Below, one piece after another: positions 1 through 10,263 of a stretch of 64,000 nucleotides of DNA. Position numbers and translations under genes: made by a program. Origin of the DNA: Brassica napus (Eukaryota; Streptophyta; Magnoliopsida; Brassicales; Brassicaceae); contig NW_026014713.1 in NCBI RefSeq assembly GCF_020379485.1, positions 124,001 to 188,000 of the forward strand, in the 5' to 3' direction. The notes below the pieces were generated by a model. The model saw only the letters and a program-made list of their open reading frames with translations. It was not told the origin of the DNA and searched no databases. The number at the start of each line of letters is the position of its first letter. The first letter of the stretch is position 1.

Positions 1-384
1 AGATTGAAGAGATTAAGAGAATAAGTAGAGAGAGAATAGAGAGAATACTCAAAACTCCATTGATTAATTTAATGTCTCAGATACAAGTTATATATGAAGA
101 GATAAGGATAATACAAAGAGGATTTCGAAATCATAAGCATGTGAAGTCAAGGGATAGGCTGTAAAGATGCTTCACATGCTTGGACAGGCTGTAAAGGTGC
201 TTTACCTTTCCAGCTATGACCAGACTTCCTCTTGGGCGTGATCCACTCTCCAAAGGGATGCAAAGTAACTTCCTAAGCTTTTAACTTAGTTACCACAGTC
301 AAACCGAAGTTACTGTGGTAAAACTCCAAAGTTACTATCTGCCCCAATACTCTCCCTCTATCAATGTATCACCTCTTCTCAACA
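1..384 (-). repeat. E1 3' LTR (partial, cut by window edge)
   Basis: Matches 4868-5282 except for a 31-bp segment missing after about position 220. On the minus strand the LTR begins TGTTGAG at 384, directly after the polypurine tract. Confidence 0.95.
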
Positions 385-494
385 CTCCCCCTCAAGCTTG
401 ACCATGTAGAACAAGTCAAGCTTGGAATCCATGAAGACCTCCCTCATTAAAAACCTCACCAAGGAAAACCCATTGGGATAAAACCTTGATGAGG
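385..494 (-). promoter_or_regulatory. E1 polypurine tract with two upstream stem-loops
   Basis: The polypurine tract GAGGGGGAG (minus strand) occupies 385-393 and abuts the LTR; it should prime plus-strand DNA synthesis. Stem-loop 2 pairs 393-402 with 415-424 (CAAGCTTGAC/GTCAAGCTTG). Stem-loop 1 pairs 454-464 with 484-494 (CCTCATCAAGG/CCTTGGTGAGG on the minus strand) and encloses a small inner CCC/GGG stem. The same module is found in every element whose 3' end is visible. Confidence 0.8.
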
Positions 495-526
495 GAAAAA
501 GAGTGGAGACTCCATGGTTAAGGGGC

Positions 527-3500
527 TCAGCTCCTTGGAGTAAGATCAATGAGTCCAAGCCTTGATAGTATGGACTCCATTGTCTTTAATCTCGCTGCCT
601 TAGTAAACACATCTGCAAGCTGGTCTTCACTTCTTGTATAACATGGCAGTATCACTCCTAAGATAATCATCTGCCTCACCTTATGACAATCCACCTCTAT
701 GTGCTTTGTTCTCTCATGAAACACTGAGTTGGAGGCAATGTGGATAGCTGCTTGATTGTCACAATGCATAGTCATAGGAGTAGTCTGCTCAATCTCTAGA
801 TGCTTCAAGATCCCCTTGATCCACACCAACTCGTTTGTCAGCTTCAACATGGCTCTATACTCAGCTTCAGCACTTGAACAGGAGATAACCTTCTGCTTCT
901 TACTCTTCCAAGTTACCAAGTTCCCTCCAATGAATGTACAATACCCAGTAGTTGATCTCCTGTCCACTCTATCTCCTGCCCAATCAGCATCACAATAACC
1001 AACCACTTCTGTACTGCCATTGCAGCCCATCCAAACTCCTTGTCCAGCCGTCCCACTTAAATACCTCAGTATCCTATCAACCATCTTCCAATGATGGACC
1101 TTTGGCGCCTGCATATGTTGACTCACTTGATTCACAGCGAAGCATATATCTGGCCTAGTAATTGTCAAGTAGATCAGCTTGCCAACCATCTTCCTGTATA
1201 GCTTAGGATCCTCAAACAGCTGCTTCTCTTCAACCTCCCCCTCACGCAGAACCTTATATCCCTCCTCGAGGGGTGTCTTAGCTATCTTTCCTCCAAGCAC
1301 ATCAGTCTCCTTCAACATATCCATAGTATACTTCCTTTGAGACATAAACAAACCCTCCTTTGATCTGCATATCTCAATGCCCAGAAAATACTTCATCTCT
1401 CCCAAATCCTTGATGTCAAACACAGATTTGAGAAACTCCTTAGTAGCTTGAATCCCTGCCTTATCACTCCCTGTGATAATCAAATCATCCACATACACTA
1501 GAATCACAATGATCCCTGAAGGTCCTGTCAAGGTGAAGAGAGTGTGATCTAATTCAGACTTCCTAAAGCCTCTCCCATTGAGTGTTGTACTCAGCTTCCT
1601 GTACCAAGCTCTAGGTGATTGTTTCAGCCCATATATTGCCTTCTTCAATCTCAAAACATTCCCTGGCTTTACTAGATGCTCAAGACCAGGAGGAGGAAGC
1701 ATGTATACCTCATCTTCTAGCTCACCTTGTAAGAAAGCATTCTTCACATCCATCTGCCACAAATCCCACTCCAAGTTTGTTGCAATGGACAACACAATCC
1801 GAACTGTATGTAGCTTAGCTACTGGTGCAAAGGTATCAATGTAATCCTCTCCATAGGTCTGTGTAAATCCTCTTGCAACCAATCTGGTCTTCTTCCTATC
1901 AATCTGTCCATTTGCTAGATACTTGATTGTGAAGATCCATCTACTAGATACAGCCCTCTTTCCCTTAGGCAGCTCACTCTCATACCATGTATCATTTTTG
2001 ATCATAGCACCTGCTTCAGCTCCCACTGATTCTTTCCATTCCTTGTCTAACATAGCTTCTTCATAAGTCCTTGGTACATAACTCTCATCCAGACTAATCA
2101 TAAAGGCATAATGCTCCTCTGGAAACTCAGCAAAGGAACACACGGCTTGAGAAGGATGCTCCACAGCCTGGGCATTGTAGTACACTCTCGTGTTTACCCA
2201 GTTGGAAGGATCCCTCTTTATCCTTGTGCTCCTCCTCAAAGCTTGAACCTGATCTTCAGTTTGCACACTAGCCGGCTCCACTTGCTCTTCTTCTGAACTG
2301 GCCGGTCTGAGTTGTTCTTCTACACTAGACTGAACCTCATCCACTTCTCCACTAGACTGAACCTCATTGTTCTCAACTTCTTGTGATGTATCTTGATCAT
2401 GAAGACCTGAATCCTCTTGGTTTTGCTCTTGCTCACCAGATTCAGTTCCATTCCCCCTCTCATGATCAAGAGGAGTTGTTCTTCCAGCTCCACCACTCTG
2501 ATTGGAAGACTCTCTCCTTCCGGTTTCCTGATCCTGGGATAATCCTATCCCAAGCTTCTCTAACAACACTCTCAGTATTGTTGCCTTATCAGATGGAGCT
2601 TGAGACAAATCCTTCAGATTTTCCCACTCCTTTTCTTCATAATAACCTTTTGTTTCAACAAACTTCACTTCTCTAGATACCATCACTCTCCTTGCTTCAG
2701 GATCATAGCACTTGTACCCCTTCTGAGTGATAGAGTAACCAATGAACATAGCCTTAGTACTCTTTGCCTCCAGCTTGTTTCTCTGCTCTCCTGGAACCAT
2801 GACATAGCACACACACCCAAAGACACGTAGATGATCAATGACAGGTTTACTCTTGTTCAATACCTCAAATGGAGACAGATTCTTCAATATCTTGGTTGGA
2901 ACCCGGTTGATGAGATAGCAAGCAGTCTGCACAGCATCACTCCAAAAGCGTTTTGGGACATTTGCATGAAACATCATTGATCTAGCAACCTCCATCAAGT
3001 GCCTGTTCTTCCTCTCAGCTACCCCATTCTGCTGTGGTGTGTAAGGGCAGCTAGTCTGATGCACAATCCCATGCTTGGCTAGATGACTCTTGAAGGCATT
3101 GCTGATGTATTCACCTCCATTATCTGATCTCAGTACCTTCACAGTAGCATTGTATTGATTAGATACATATGCTTGGAAGTTCATAAATGCTTCTAGCACC
3201 CTATCTTTAGATGGAAGCAATGTAAGCCAAGTATACTTAGACTTCTCGTCAATGAATGTCACAAAGTACTTCTGGCTATCTCTAGACAAACAAGGAGCAG
3301 TCCACACATCTGAATGAACTAGATCAAAGCAATGCTCATAAGTAGTTTCTGATGTTGGAAAAACAGTCCTACAATGCTTCCCTAATATGCATGCTTCACA
3401 CTCCAAGTGACTAAATGACATATTAGGAATTATCAATTCAATAGCACGAGCATGAGGATGTCCCAATCTAGCATGCCAAGTAATACTATCAATCTTCTCA

Positions 3501-4657
3501 TAAGTACTACTCAAACACATAGAATCAAAGGGTTTAGAGATCTTAGCCAATTGGAGCTGATATAGATTATTCTTGCTGTCTCCTCTCCCAATGACCCTTC
3601 CAGTCTTCAAATCTTGGAACTCAACATCATCTGGCCTGAATACTACTTGACAGCCAAGATCAATTGTGGCTTTCCTCACAGATAGCAAATTTGAAGCAAA
3701 CTGTGGCATGTAGAAGGCATCTGAGTCTTTATCAAATAGCTTGAGCTTTCCAACTCCTTCTATTGGAATCCTATCACCATTAGCTATCATCACACCCCCA
3801 GTGGCTTTCTTTACATCACTCATTAAGCTTCTATCACTAATCATGTGATGACTTGCTCCAGAATCAACAATGATGGGTTTGTTGGATGTGGATGCTTTGG
3901 CAGGAGCACCTTGTCTCCGGGTCGTAGCCAAAGCATACACATACTTGACAAACTCATCCCATTCCTCCTTTGTGACTCGCTCATCTGCTCCTTTGGTCTC
4001 TAGCTTCCTCATAACCCCACTGCTCTCTACAGATTCTCCCATGTAAGCTGAGTAGAAACACTCTCCTACTTGCATACTCTCCTTGATACCCTTCCTCCAT
4101 AATCTGCTCATCATGACCCACATCTTAGAAAGTTTTCTCAACTTTCCCTTCTTGCAGCTTGTACCTCTCTTCCATCTACCTGGCTTCTTGTTTATCTCCC
4201 ACACATCACAAATGTGTTCAACCAACTCACATATCTCTCCCATAAGAAAGCTAAAGATCACATCTTGCTTCCTCCTTCCTGTATGAGTTTTCACCATACC
4301 CAACTCTGATTCTACTTCTCTCAGCCTCCCCACAAGCTGATACAACTCGTCCTTCCTTTGTCTTAGACTATAGATCACGCCCTTGGCTTCATGACCCTCC
4401 AACCTTGCTGTCTGACCTTCTTCAGCAGCTACCTCCTTTAAAGGTTCTACCTTTACTTGAATCTCCTTCAAACTTGCTGTCTGATCTTTCTCAGCAGCTC
4501 TCACCTTTAAAGGCTCTTCCTTTACATGATTACTCCAAATCCCACAGCTTTCCAAAGCTGTCTCTACCCAATCTGACCAGATCCACTTGTTTTCTCTCCC
4601 TTTCTTCACTTGATAACTTGATCTTGTCTTCATCTCTCTGCTCACGTTTGACTCCAT
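527..4657 (-). CDS. E1 gag-pol polyprotein (Ty1/Copia), intact frame, unusual gag
   Basis: Single 1376-residue frame coding capsid-like gag, protease, integrase, reverse transcriptase and RNase H in Copia order. Visible landmarks: protease DSGASHHM at about residue 265; integrase zinc-binding HARLGHPH and CEACILGKH; catalytic D450, D512 and E548 (D-x35-E spacing); RT YVDD at 1055-1058; RNase H DADW, SSAEAEY and CDNQAA near the end. No stop or frameshift is seen. The gag part is short (protease Asp at 265, against 392-416 in E4, E6, E9 and E10) and has no CCHC zinc knuckle; a Lys/Arg-rich stretch around GTSCKKGKLRK stands in its place. Residues 45-67 and 68-90 are a 23-residue tandem duplication absent from E5. 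Starts at M1 or M9 are both possible. Probably translated from genomic RNA of the 5' LTR at 4814-5282. Confidence 0.93.
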   Translation of the reverse strand: MESNVSREMKTRSSYQVKKGRENKWIWSDWVETALESCGIWSNHVKEEPLKVRAAEKDQTASLKEIQVKVEPLKEVAAEEGQTARLEGHEAKGVIYSLRQRKDELYQLVGRLREVESELGMVKTHTGRRKQDVIFSFLMGEICELVEHICDVWEINKKPGRWKRGTSCKKGKLRKLSKMWVMMSRLWRKGIKESMQVGECFYSAYMGESVESSGVMRKLETKGADERVTKEEWDEFVKYVYALATTRRQGAPAKASTSNKPIIVDSGASHHMISDRSLMSDVKKATGGVMIANGDRIPIEGVGKLKLFDKDSDAFYMPQFASNLLSVRKATIDLGCQVVFRPDDVEFQDLKTGRVIGRGDSKNNLYQLQLAKISKPFDSMCLSSTYEKIDSITWHARLGHPHARAIELIIPNMSFSHLECEACILGKHCRTVFPTSETTYEHCFDLVHSDVWTAPCLSRDSQKYFVTFIDEKSKYTWLTLLPSKDRVLEAFMNFQAYVSNQYNATVKVLRSDNGGEYISNAFKSHLAKHGIVHQTSCPYTPQQNGVAERKNRHLMEVARSMMFHANVPKRFWSDAVQTACYLINRVPTKILKNLSPFEVLNKSKPVIDHLRVFGCVCYVMVPGEQRNKLEAKSTKAMFIGYSITQKGYKCYDPEARRVMVSREVKFVETKGYYEEKEWENLKDLSQAPSDKATILRVLLEKLGIGLSQDQETGRRESSNQSGGAGRTTPLDHERGNGTESGEQEQNQEDSGLHDQDTSQEVENNEVQSSGEVDEVQSSVEEQLRPASSEEEQVEPASVQTEDQVQALRRSTRIKRDPSNWVNTRVYYNAQAVEHPSQAVCSFAEFPEEHYAFMISLDESYVPRTYEEAMLDKEWKESVGAEAGAMIKNDTWYESELPKGKRAVSSRWIFTIKYLANGQIDRKKTRLVARGFTQTYGEDYIDTFAPVAKLHTVRIVLSIATNLEWDLWQMDVKNAFLQGELEDEVYMLPPPGLEHLVKPGNVLRLKKAIYGLKQSPRAWYRKLSTTLNGRGFRKSELDHTLFTLTGPSGIIVILVYVDDLIITGSDKAGIQATKEFLKSVFDIKDLGEMKYFLGIEICRSKEGLFMSQRKYTMDMLKETDVLGGKIAKTPLEEGYKVLREGEVEEKQLFEDPKLYRKMVGKLIYLTITRPDICFAVNQVSQHMQAPKVHHWKMVDRILRYLSGTAGQGVWMGCNGSTEVVGYCDADWAGDRVDRRSTTGYCTFIGGNLVTWKSKKQKVISCSSAEAEYRAMLKLTNELVWIKGILKHLEIEQTTPMTMHCDNQAAIHIASNSVFHERTKHIEVDCHKVRQMIILGVILPCYTRSEDQLADVFTKAARLKTMESILSRLGLIDLTPRS

Positions 4658-4797
4658 CAGATGTCCTCAATAAAACCCAGCAAATGAAGAACAGAGCTCA
4701 AAACCACCAAGAACACTCAAGAACATCAAGAACAGCTCAAGAACACAAAACCAGATTTTTTAAGAACATGAATAACACACTTCCACCCTTTTAGTAA

Positions 4798-4813
4798 CCT
4801 GGCTCTGATACCA
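4798..4813 (-). promoter_or_regulatory. E1 primer-binding site (initiator tRNA-Met)
   Basis: Minus-strand TGGTATCAGAGCCAGG directly after the 5' LTR, complementary to the 3' end of plant initiator tRNA-Met. Unlike most other elements here, no stem-loop is formed with the bases just downstream. Confidence 0.92.
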
Positions 4814-5282
4814 TATACACTTTTGTGTATTAGAGTGTGTTTAAGAACAATCAGATTGTTTTGTGTAAGATTAAAGAGATTAAGAGAATAAGTAGAGAGA
4901 GAATAGAGAGAATACTCAAAACTCCATTGATTAATTTAATGTCTCAGATACAAGTTATATATGAAGAGATAAGGATAATACAAAGAGGATTTCGAAATCA
5001 TAAGCATGTGAAGTCAAGGGATAGGCTGTAAAGATGCTTCACATGCTTGGACAGGCTGTAAAGGTGCTTTACCTTTCCAGCTATGACCAGACCTTATCCA
5101 AACTACTCCTTCCTTATCCAGACTTCCTCTTGGGCGTGATCCACTCTCCAAAGGGATGCAAAGTAACTTCCTAAGCTTTTAACTTAGTTACCACAGTCAA
5201 ACCGAAGTTACTGTGGTAAAACTCCAAAGTTACTATCTGCCCCAATACTCTTCCTCTATCAATGTATCACCTCTTCTCAACA
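4814..5282 (-). repeat. E1 5' LTR (469 bp)
   Basis: Direct copy of 1-384 plus the part outside the window. It starts TGTTGAG and ends GTATA on the minus strand, so termini are TG...TA. A TATA-like run lies at 4955-4962 with TTTCGAAA about 25 bp upstream of it. It lacks the GTAC-core cluster seen in the other LTR families. Confidence 0.93.
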
Positions 5283-8200
5283 ATAGTAAGGCTGGAATTG
5301 AGCATTGCATTGATAAAAATGCTAGGATGAATGCATATAGATCAAAATGTATCTGCCATCATGCTAGCAATGCATCCAAACCATTGATTATAGATTCAGG
5401 TGCATCTCATCATATGATTAGTGACACCAACCTGATTAAAGATATAGAACCTACTAATGGATGTGTGATGATTGCAAATGGTGATAAGATACCTATTAAG
5501 GGAATAGGAAACCTAAAGCTATTTGATAAGAACACTAGAGCATTTTATATTCCTGAATTCACATCAAATCTACTTTCAGTTAAGAAATGCACTACTGATT
5601 TGAATTGCAATGTTATATTCAGTCCTAATGATGTGAAGTTTCAGGATATTGAGAGCAGCCAATTGATTGGAAAAGGAGTGACAAAGGGAGAGTTATACAT
5701 GCTTGAGAAGCTTGATCCTGTTTCCAATCATAACTGCTCATTTACTTCTGCTTCTAGTTTGAATAAAAATGCATTGTGGCATGCTAGACTAGGTCATCCC
5801 CATGAGAGGGCTTTAAACTTGATGTTACCAGGTGTGGTTTTTAAAAATGATAAGTGTGAAGCTTGCATTTTAGGCAAGCATTGTAAGAATGTGTTTCCAA
5901 GAACATCTACTGTTTATGAAAATTGCTTTGATTTGATTCATACTGATGTGTGGACTGCACCTAGTTTCTCTAGAGACAATCATAAGTATTTTGTCACATT
6001 CATTGTTGAAAAATCTAAATACACCTGGTTAACACTAATTCCATCAAAAGATAGGGTGATAGATGCATTTAAGAACTTTCAAGCTTATGTGACTAACCAT
6101 TATCATGCTAAGATTAAAATTTTGAGATCAGATAATGGAGGAGAGTACACAAGCTATGCGTTCAAAAGTCATCTAGATCATCATGGAATACTTCATCAAA
6201 CAAGCTGTCCCTACACACCACAACAGAATGGTGTAGCGGAGAGGAAGAACAGGCACTTGATGGAGGTGGCTCGGTCATTAATGTTCCAAGCCAATGTACC
6301 TAAGAGATTCTGGAGTGATGCTGTATCCACTGCTTGCTATCTAATCAACCGAATGCCTACAAGGGTGTTGAAGGATCAAGCACCATTTGAAGTCCTAAAC
6401 AAGCGCAAGCCATCCTTGGCATACATGAGAGTTTTGGATGCTTATGCTATGTGTTGGTGCCAGGAGAGTTGAGGAACAAGCTAGAAGCAAGAAGCAGAAA
6501 GGCAATGTTCATTGGCTACTCAACAACTCAAAAAGGATATAAGTGTTATGATCCAGAAGCTAGAAGGGTACTTGTATCTAGAGATGTGAAGTTTATTGAA
6601 GAAAGAGGATACTATGAAGAGAAGAATCAAGAAGACTTGAGGGATCTTACATCAGATAAGGCTGGAGTCTTAAGGATTATTTTGGAAGGTCTCGGTATCA
6701 AGATGAACCAGAATCAGTCCACAAGAAGTGGACAACCAGAAGAGAGCTCAACTGAACCAAGTAGAGCTGCTCAAACACCTCACCTTGATCATGAGGGGGG
6801 AAGTGAACCTGAAACTCAAGAAAATGGCCAAGAAGGAGTCGGCTTGAGTGAAGAAGGAGAAGAGTTCAACTCAGGTTCTCATCATCAAGGTGAGCAAGAC
6901 CGAGGAGATGAAGAACATCAAAGTGAAGCACAAGAACCACATACACAAGATGAGCCAGTTCAAGTGCAAGAACAACCAGTATTGAGGAGAAGCACAAGGC
7001 TTAGAAAGGATCCTTCCTCTTGGGTAAACACGCGAGTGTACTACAATGCCCAAGCTGTGGAGCGTCCTTCTCAAGTTGTGTGTTCCTTTGCTCAATACCC
7101 TGAAGAACATTGTGCATTCATGGTTAACTTGGATGAGAACTATATTCCAAGAAGCTATGAAGAAGCTATCATGGATAAAGAATGGAAGGAATCAGTTGGA
7201 GCTGAGGCAGGAGCCATGATCAAGAATGATACATGGTATGAAAGTGAGTTACCAAAAGGGAAGAAGGCTGTGAGTAGTAAATGGATATTCACAATCAAGT
7301 ATAAGGCTGATGAAAAGGTTGAGAGGAAGAAGTCAAGGCTAGTAGCAAGAGGTTTCACTCAAACTTATGGAGAAGATTACATAGAAACCTTTGCACCAGT
7401 AGCTAAACTACATACAATACGGATTGTATTAAGCTTGGCTGTGAATCTTGGATGGGGGTTATGGCAAATGGATGTGAAGAATGCATTCCTACAAGGTGAA
7501 CTTGAGGATGAAGTATATATGCATCCACCTCCAGGCCTGGAAGCAATCACCAAGAGCTTGGTACAACAAGCTGAGCACTACTCTGAATGGCCGAGGCTTC
7601 AAGAAGTCTGAACTAGACCACACTCTCTTCACACTCACGACTCCCTCAGGTATGATTGCACTTCTTGTGTATGTTGATGATATCATTATCACAGGAAGTG
7701 ATAAGGAAGGTATCATAGCAACCAAGGAGTTCCTTAAATCCATGTTTGAGATTAAAGATTTGGGAGAAATGAAATACTTTCTTGGAATTGAGATATGTAG
7801 ATCCAAGGAAGGTTTATTCATGTCCCAAAGGAAGTATACACTTGATCTTTTGAAAGGTGCAGGTGCTTATGGAGGCAAGACAGCAAGGATGCCTATGGAG
7901 GATGGTTACAAAGTCCCACGAGAGGGGGAGATTGAAGACAGCAAACCTTATCAGGATCCTAAACTCTATAGAAAACTAGTTGGCAAATTGATTTATCTTA
8001 CCATAACTAGACCTGACATTTGTTTTGCTTTGAATCAGGTGAGTCAACACATGCAAGTTCCTAAGGAGCATCATTGGCGCATGGTGGAGAGGATCTTGAT
8101 GTATCTCAACGGCTCACCTGATCAAAGAGTATGGATGGGTTGCAATGGAAGCACTGAAGTGGTTGGATACTGTGATGCAAATTGGGCTGGTAATAGAGCA

Positions 8201-8641
8201 GACAGGAGATCAACCACAGGCTATTGCACATTCATTGGAGGCAACTTGGTGACATGGAAGAGTAAGAAGCAGAAGGTGGTCTCTTGCTCAAGTGCAGAAG
8301 CTGAGTATAGAGCTATGCTGAAGCTTACCAACGAGTTGGTGTGGATCAAAGGCATCTTGAAGCATTTGGAGATTGATCAAGCCACGCCAATGACAATGCA
8401 TTGTGATAACCAAGCAGCCATTCACATTGCATCCAACTCGGTGTTTCATGAGAGAACCAAGCACATTGAAGTTGATTGCCACAAGGTGAGGCAAATGATC
8501 ATTCTAGGAGTCATCTTGCCATGTTACACGAGGAGTGAAGATCAGTTGGCTGATGTGTTCACCAAGGCTGCAAGACAGAAGACAATGGAGTCCATTCATA
8601 TCAGGTTGGGCCTCATTGATCTTGGGAAGAGAAGGAGCTGA
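5283..8641 (+). pseudogene. E2 pol remnant (protease to RNase H), frameshifted
   Basis: Continues an E4-like polyprotein from the gag/protease spacer: protease DSGASHHM (Asp codon 5393), integrase HARLGHPH, CEACILGKH, SDNGGEY and NGVAERKN, RT YVDD near 7672, and an RNase H region. Compared with E4 there is a 1-bp loss in a T run near 6434, shifting frame, and a net 56-bp deletion near 7547, between GLE and QSPRAWY, removing about 19 RT codons and shifting frame again. Two conserved Asp are changed to Asn in RNase H (CDANWAGN instead of CDADWAGD), and FIDEK is FIVEK in integrase. The stop at 8639-8641 is the family's normal end. Not functional. Confidence 0.92.
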
Positions 8642-8673
8642 TCCTCTTGTCTGTGAGGTCTTTACTCTTTTTC

Positions 8674-8781
8674 CCTCATCAAGGTTTTGTCCCAATGGGT
8701 TTTCCTTGGTGAGGTTTTTAATGAGGAAGATCTCATAGCCATCCAAGCTTAGACTTTCACAAAGCTAAGCCTGAGGGGGAG
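8674..8781 (+). promoter_or_regulatory. E2 3' module: two stem-loops and polypurine tract
   Basis: Stem-loop 1 pairs 8674-8684 (CCTCATCAAGG) with 8704-8714 (CCTTGGTGAGG), with an inner CCCAATGGG hairpin in the loop. Stem-loop 2 pairs 8744-8752 (CAAGCTTAG) with 8765-8773 (CTAAGCCTG, one mismatch). The polypurine tract GAGGGGGAG is 8773-8781, directly against the LTR. Confidence 0.8.
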
Positions 8782-9383
8782 TGTTGAGATGAGTTGATAC
8801 ATTTGAAGTAAAGACACAAAGGAGTTGAGAACATAAAGAGAGCAAAGGAGTTAAGAGGAGGAATGGGTTGATAGAGATGGTACGGACGGAGAGGCCGTAC
8901 CAGGCCGTACAAGTGATCATCCGTACAAGGTAAAAGAGACCAAGTAACTATCCAAGTAACTTCTATGTACTGAGCTTAAGTTACACTTGGCCAAGACCTT
9001 ATCCGAACGTTGAGAGGATAAGGGAGACGCGGCTTGACAGCTAGGACAGGCTGGCAAGAGCTGGAAAGGAAGAGCATCTAGTCTTGGATCAAGAAGATGC
9101 TCCAAACGTGTGGAGACACTCATTGGTCGGTTCAAATTAAAGCTTAGGCTCCCCTTTGACTCTACATGCTTACTTATCTTTATGAGTTCGAAAACCCTAA
9201 GTGTATGAACCTATATATATGTAATCTCATCCATTAATAAAGATTAGACAGTTCTAAACAATCTCTCTCTTTACTCATTTCATTATGATTCTCCATTAGT
9301 CTCTAATCTGTCTCTTAATCTCTTATTCTCCGTCTATAATCCTTTCTAAACTCAGATAATCATTTACATCCTTAAATCTCATA
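8782..9383 (+). repeat. E2 3' LTR (602 bp)
   Basis: Starts TGTTGAG and ends CTCATA (TG...TA). It is similar throughout to the E4 LTRs. It contains a GTAC-core cluster (about 8880-8930), TTCGAA near 9186, a TATA run at 9212-9219 and AATAAA near 9236. Confidence 0.93.
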
Positions 9384-10263
9384 CCTATGAGATTTATTCC
9401 ACTTCCTGGTGATTCTCCACTTCTTTATGTATCCAAATACATTTTCTTAGATCGCGATTCATCCTGGTTTGATCAGAATGACGAGGAAGTTTTCATATTC
9501 CCAAACAGGAAAACTGGGATCACCTGATTTGAAAGTGGGATAACTTCTTCATCCTAATTCCTATGAGAATTATTCCACTTCCTGGTGATTCTCCACTACT
9601 TTTTGTATACAAATACATCTTCTTACATCGCGATTCATCCTGATTTGATTAGAATGACGAGGAAGTTGTCATATTCCCAAACAGGAAAACTGGGATCACC
9701 TGATTTGAAAGTGGGATAACTTCTTCATCCTAATTCCTATGAGAATTATTCCACTTCCTGGTGATTCTCCACTACTTTTTGTATACAAATACAGCTTCTT
9801 ACATTGCGATTAATCCTGATTTGATTAGAATGACGAGGAAGTTGTCATATTCCCAAACAGGAAAACTGGGGTCACCTGATTTTAAAGTGGGATAACTTCT
9901 TCATCCCAATTTCTATGAGATTAATTCCACTTCCTGGTGATTCTCCACTTCTTTATGTATCCAAATACATCTTCTTACATCGCGATTCATCCTGGTTTGA
10001 TTAGAATGACGAGGAAGTTGTCATATTCCCAAACAGGAAAACTGGGATCACCTGATTTGAAAGTGGGATAACTTCTTCATCCTAATTCCTATGAGAATTA
10101 TTCCACTTCCTGGTGATTCTCCACTACTTTTTGTATAGAAATACAGCTTCTTACATCGCGATTCATCCTGATTTGATTAGAATGACGAGGAAGTTGTCAT
10201 ATTCCCAAACAGGAAAACTGGGATCACCTGATTTGAAAGTGGGATAACTTCTTCATCCTAATT

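Larger units (their letters stand above)
1..5282 (-). mobile_element. E1: Ty1/Copia LTR retrotransposon, zinc-knuckle-less gag family
   Basis: Minus-strand element with LTRs at both ends, a tRNA-iMet primer-binding site, one long gag-pol frame and a polypurine tract. It interrupts the pol gene of E2: the sequence right of 5282 resumes inside an E2-type reading frame that closely matches E4. The expected target duplication is atagt (5283-5287); its partner lies left of the window. It belongs to the same family as E5, with similar LTRs and the same unusual gag. The left LTR starts about 54 bp outside the window. Confidence 0.95.
5283..9383 (+). mobile_element. E2: Ty1/Copia retrotransposon, 3' part only
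   Basis: Plus-strand element whose 5' half (5' LTR, leader, gag) lies left of the window, beyond E1. The visible part holds a broken pol region, the polypurine module and a 602-bp 3' LTR. It is the same family as E4 (very similar pol and LTR). The right flank (from 9384) is satellite monomer sequence, so E2 was inserted in the satellite array; the likely target duplication is cctat (9384-9388), whose left copy is outside. Confidence 0.92.

Noticed and set aside
4405..4794. 129-codon plus-strand frame opposite the E1 gag start
   Set aside because: Antisense shadow of the real gag-pol frame. The many 60-130 codon frames opposite gag-pol elsewhere are of the same kind.
5213..5282. Upstream extension of the E2 reading frame
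   Set aside because: These codons lie in the E1 LTR and are read through by chance; E2 sequence begins at 5283.
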